The position numbers and the translations under genes are program-made. A stretch of DNA of 6,106 nucleotides from Candidatus Sericytochromatia bacterium (GTDB taxonomy: Bacteria; Cyanobacteriota; Sericytochromatia; UBA7694; JACMQJ01), in NCBI GenBank assembly GCA_014377055.1, contig JACMQJ010000734.1, positions 1 through 6,106 of the forward strand, read 5' to 3'. Below are positions 3,930 through 6,106 of the stretch, piece by piece (the first letter of the stretch is position 1; the number at the start of each line of letters is the position of its first letter). The notes under the pieces were generated by a model. The model ran no database searches. It was not told where the DNA came from and was given only the letters and a program-made list of their open reading frames with translations.

Positions 3930-6106
3930 ATGGCAGAAGATAAACCAAAAAAGATAAAAAGTATAGATGAAAATAATGTTTCATCAGTTGATAATGGTAA
4001 AGAAGTTGATCTTAGTAAAAGCTCCAAAATTGAACTTAATAGTCTTGCTAAAGAACTAAAAGTTAAAAATTATTCTAAAATGAATAAAGCTGAAATAATA
4101 GAAGCTATTATCAACTATCAAAAAAATCCTGTTCAAGAAGAAATTAAGCTTGAAGATGATACAATTAAAGATGTTACTAAAAAAGATCAAATACCTTTGG
4201 TAACAAATCAAGGTGAAAAAAGTAATATCGAAGATTTGCCCAAATCTCAGCTTAATAGTCTTGCTAAAGAATTAAAAGTTAAAAATTATTCCAGACTCAA
4301 TAAATATGATTTAATCAAAGCAATAAATAAATCCGAAATTCAAGAACCATTATCTGTTGAAAAAGAAGATAAAACTGTACTAAATCTAGACTCTAATAAA
4401 TCTTCAGAACTAGACGATATGCAAATGCCCGAATTAGTTGAATTAGCAAAAGAATTAAAAATTAAAAACTATTCAAGACTTAATAAATCAAGGTTGATTA
4501 AATCAATAAATCAAGCAAAAAAAGAGAGCAATTTAGTAAATCCTGAAAAAGAGACCCTTGATATTAATACTGAAATATTAGTATTAGATGAAATTAAAGA
4601 AGATAATAATCACGATTCAGAACTTTTAATAAATGATCAAGCTGATACTATTGAAAAAATAGGCAAAAAAGAAATTTCACCTTACTCTGAGTTAATAAAA
4701 AGTAAAGAGACTGTAGAAAAGATTATTTCACCTGAAGAAAAACTAAGAAATGAAATAATCATGCAACCTTCTAGGTTTGGATTTGGTAAAACAAATAAAG
4801 AATATTTATTGGATGATGAAGAAAATATCTCTCTACCTGAATTAAGTGTTCTACAAGATAAGATTGTACTTTTGCCAGTAGATCCATTCAAAACATTCGC
4901 TTACTGGGATTTAAGCCAAGATACTATGCTTAAATTATTAGAACTATCTTTATCTGAGCTATATTTAAAAGTAAATGATGTAACAGGTATTATTTATAAT
5001 GGTAATAATGCCAATTTTTATTGGTTAGAAAAATGTTTTGTTAGATCAAGAGATTGGTATATTTACCCTCAAAATAGTGGTAGAAATTTATGTGTAGAAT
5101 TGGGATATATTCTTAACGGTAATTTTTATAATATTTCTACTTCAAATACTATTTATGTACCACCAAAACAAGCCTCATCTATTGTTTCTGATACCTTTGT
5201 TATAGTTAATTATCCAGAACCAGCCGAGCAAATAATTACACCTAACAAATATAAAAAGAGGGCAAATAAAGCAAAGTCACCTTATTATGAGTTAAATGAT
5301 CGTCAACTTGCTGAAAACTATAATCTAAAAAGATTACAGCAAAAAATGCCTGTTTTTAACATAGCGGGAGAAATACCTAATTATTTTGTTCAAGAATTCG
5401 AGATTGTAGGATATTCGAACAAAGTAAATAATCAACAAACACAACCAAGTTTTAATATTCCTCAAAAATCTACTATTAATCCAATTGTTAATACACAAAA
5501 TAATAATGTTGTAAATAGAGAAGATAATATAATAACTGAATCAGCTTCTAATATAGATGTCGAAAAAGCTGTTAAATTAAATAATGATCCTAGTCAAAGA
5601 ACGATCATTTCAAGAGAATACACAGTACCAGAGAGCCAAAGTATTATTAAATTATTTAGTAATTTGCCAGCTACTGTTACTAGCTTCTTTGAATACATAA
5701 AAGGATTTGATAAAAAAAGAATTAAATTTGATAATTTTTATTATGAAATACCAGGTGAAAGTCAAAAAGCAATCAGATTATATTATGAATGGAATGAAGG
5801 AGAAATACCTTACAGAAAAGAGTTTTTCTGGTTTGCTAGTACAGCTCCACAAATCCATGAAAATATTTATAAAGTTTCTTGGGGTCCTACTTGGGTCAAA
5901 GAATTTATTGGTGGAAGTGAACAAATTAGATTTATTGGAGCTAGTGAAAGATTCTTGGGATCAAGTGATATTTTCTTAGGTGGAACCGAAAGAATGATCG
6001 AAGCTGGTGGAAAGTTTGCAGGTGGTAGTGAGCTATTTGTAGGCAATAATGATAAATTTATGGGTGGCAGTGAAGCCTTTATTGGTAGTAGCGATAAGTA
6101 TTTAGG
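3930..6106 (+). CDS. Rho_N-repeat, DUF4912 and heptad-repeat protein (3' partial)
   Basis: The frame is open from ATG 3930 to the right edge, giving 725 complete codons without a stop. The start is well bounded: an in-frame TGA at 3918-3920 lies nine bases upstream, and the ribosome site is weak (GAAGA at 3919-3923; a GGGG at 3912-3915 is rather far). The order is: charged N-terminus (1-30), three Rho_N/SAP-like modules (about 36-60, 108-132, 169-193) joined by acidic linkers, an acidic stretch (200-300), a DUF4912 domain (about 300-412, core KIVLLPVDPFKTFAYWDLS), a Gln/Asn/Thr-rich linker (about 495-555), a second folded region with many aromatics (about 598-657, ending VSWGPTWVKEF) and a Gly/aromatic heptad array (659 to the edge). 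No signal peptide or membrane segment is seen. Rho_N/SAP modules commonly bind nucleic acid; DUF4912 has no established function. A role in nucleic-acid or surface binding would be a guess. Confidence 0.88.
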   Translation, partial: MAEDKPKKIKSIDENNVSSVDNGKEVDLSKSSKIELNSLAKELKVKNYSKMNKAEIIEAIINYQKNPVQEEIKLEDDTIKDVTKKDQIPLVTNQGEKSNIEDLPKSQLNSLAKELKVKNYSRLNKYDLIKAINKSEIQEPLSVEKEDKTVLNLDSNKSSELDDMQMPELVELAKELKIKNYSRLNKSRLIKSINQAKKESNLVNPEKETLDINTEILVLDEIKEDNNHDSELLINDQADTIEKIGKKEISPYSELIKSKETVEKIISPEEKLRNEIIMQPSRFGFGKTNKEYLLDDEENISLPELSVLQDKIVLLPVDPFKTFAYWDLSQDTMLKLLELSLSELYLKVNDVTGIIYNGNNANFYWLEKCFVRSRDWYIYPQNSGRNLCVELGYILNGNFYNISTSNTIYVPPKQASSIVSDTFVIVNYPEPAEQIITPNKYKKRANKAKSPYYELNDRQLAENYNLKRLQQKMPVFNIAGEIPNYFVQEFEIVGYSNKVNNQQTQPSFNIPQKSTINPIVNTQNNNVVNREDNIITESASNIDVEKAVKLNNDPSQRTIISREYTVPESQSIIKLFSNLPATVTSFFEYIKGFDKKRIKFDNFYYEIPGESQKAIRLYYEWNEGEIPYRKEFFWFASTAPQIHENIYKVSWGPTWVKEFIGGSEQIRFIGASERFLGSSDIFLGGTERMIEAGGKFAGGSELFVGNNDKFMGGSEAFIGSSDKYL
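4035..4508 (+). repeat. Three Rho_N/SAP-like modules within the last gene
   Basis: The modules are at 4035-4109, 4251-4325 and 4434-4508 and share the pattern L-x-x-LAKELK(V/I)KNYS(K/R)(M/L)NK-x-x-(L/I)I-x-(A/S)I. This helix-extended-helix pattern fits the Rho termination factor N-terminal domain (Rho_N) or the related SAP motif. Modules one and two are nearly identical in DNA: bases 4035-4075 and 4251-4291 differ at one position. Module three has diverged more. Linkers between modules are Lys/Glu/Asp-rich and differ in length. Confidence 0.8.
4827..5165 (+). other. DUF4912 domain region within the last gene
   Basis: Residues of about 300-412 begin LPELSVLQDKIVLLPVDPF and continue with TFAYWDLS, the characteristic DP...YWDLS opening of DUF4912. 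They run through aromatic-rich beta-type sequence to NTIYVPP. Family members occur in Firmicutes, cyanobacteria and other phyla, alone or with other modules. The function is not established. Confidence 0.75.
5904..6106 (+). repeat. 21-base / seven-residue Gly-aromatic repeat array (runs off the edge)
   Basis: The consensus is F-(I/L/V/M)-G-G-S-E-x. After a nine-residue first unit (F659), an aromatic residue or Met occurs at exactly seven-residue steps: F668, F675, F682, M689, F696, F703, F710, F717 and Y724. Only the unit at 689 (MIEAGGK) departs clearly from the consensus. The array is still running at the right edge, so its full length is unknown. Gly at two neighbouring positions and adjacent hydrophobics argue against a coiled coil. 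Confidence 0.9.

Noticed and set aside
4682..4891. Open frame of 69 codons on the - strand, Ser-rich
   Set aside because: It lies wholly within the long + strand repeat protein gene and has no sign of coding use.
5707..5979. Open frame of 90 codons on the + strand
   Set aside because: It is in another frame of the long repeat protein gene, whose own frame shows domains and a regular repeat through this region.
5904..6106. 21-base periodic repeat considered as a CRISPR or non-coding tandem repeat
   Set aside because: Units are contiguous with no spacers, vary at third codon positions and keep the reading frame, so the repeat is at protein level.

Overview
This is an AT-rich bacterial window (roughly 30% G+C by eye) with A/T-biased codons, TAA or TAG stops and no sign of code reassignment. 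It holds six protein genes, two of them cut by the window edges, and no RNA gene, insertion sequence or CRISPR array. Base composition, an intein-bearing dnaB and a Rho_N plus DUF4912 protein would suit a melainabacterial or cyanobacteria-related lineage. That placement is an inference of low to moderate confidence, because no marker gene here settles it.

Left part (1-1669, + strand): the 3' end of dnaB, the replicative helicase, begins inside an intein. The last 58 intein residues end in His-Asn, directly before the Thr of the helicase P-loop, and the rest of the helicase follows uninterrupted to its stop. A possible weak A/T hairpin terminator comes next, then a LOG-family (TIGR00730) nucleotide hydrolase gene.

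Middle (1670-3140): a 132-base spacer carries an unusual array of TTAA-centred heptamers at 11-12 base steps and a TATAAT box. It precedes an unrecognised 129-residue protein. That gene converges on a minus-strand NAD kinase gene, with a hairpin between them that could serve both. The kinase looks like the plant NADK3 (NADH kinase) branch rather than ordinary bacterial NadK.

Right part (3141-6106): a 215-base divergent spacer holds a good sigma70-type promoter (TTGATA, 18 bases, TATAAT) pointing toward a RidA-family gene. A terminator-like hairpin with a T tract follows within about 25 bases of the expected transcript start, which suggests attenuation or a short RNA. A long imperfect hairpin (19 pairs) lies just after the RidA-family gene. 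The last gene runs off the right edge. It has at least 725 residues: three Rho_N/SAP-like modules, a DUF4912 domain, a Gln/Asn-rich linker, a second folded region and a strict seven-residue Gly/aromatic repeat that continues to the edge.

The genes do not form an evident pathway: replication, nucleotide or cofactor metabolism (LOG, NAD kinase), metabolite damage control (RidA) and a repeat-rich protein of unknown role. The points most worth following are the probable class 3 intein, the phased TTAA array, the promoter-terminator pair ahead of the RidA-family gene and the modular repeat protein.
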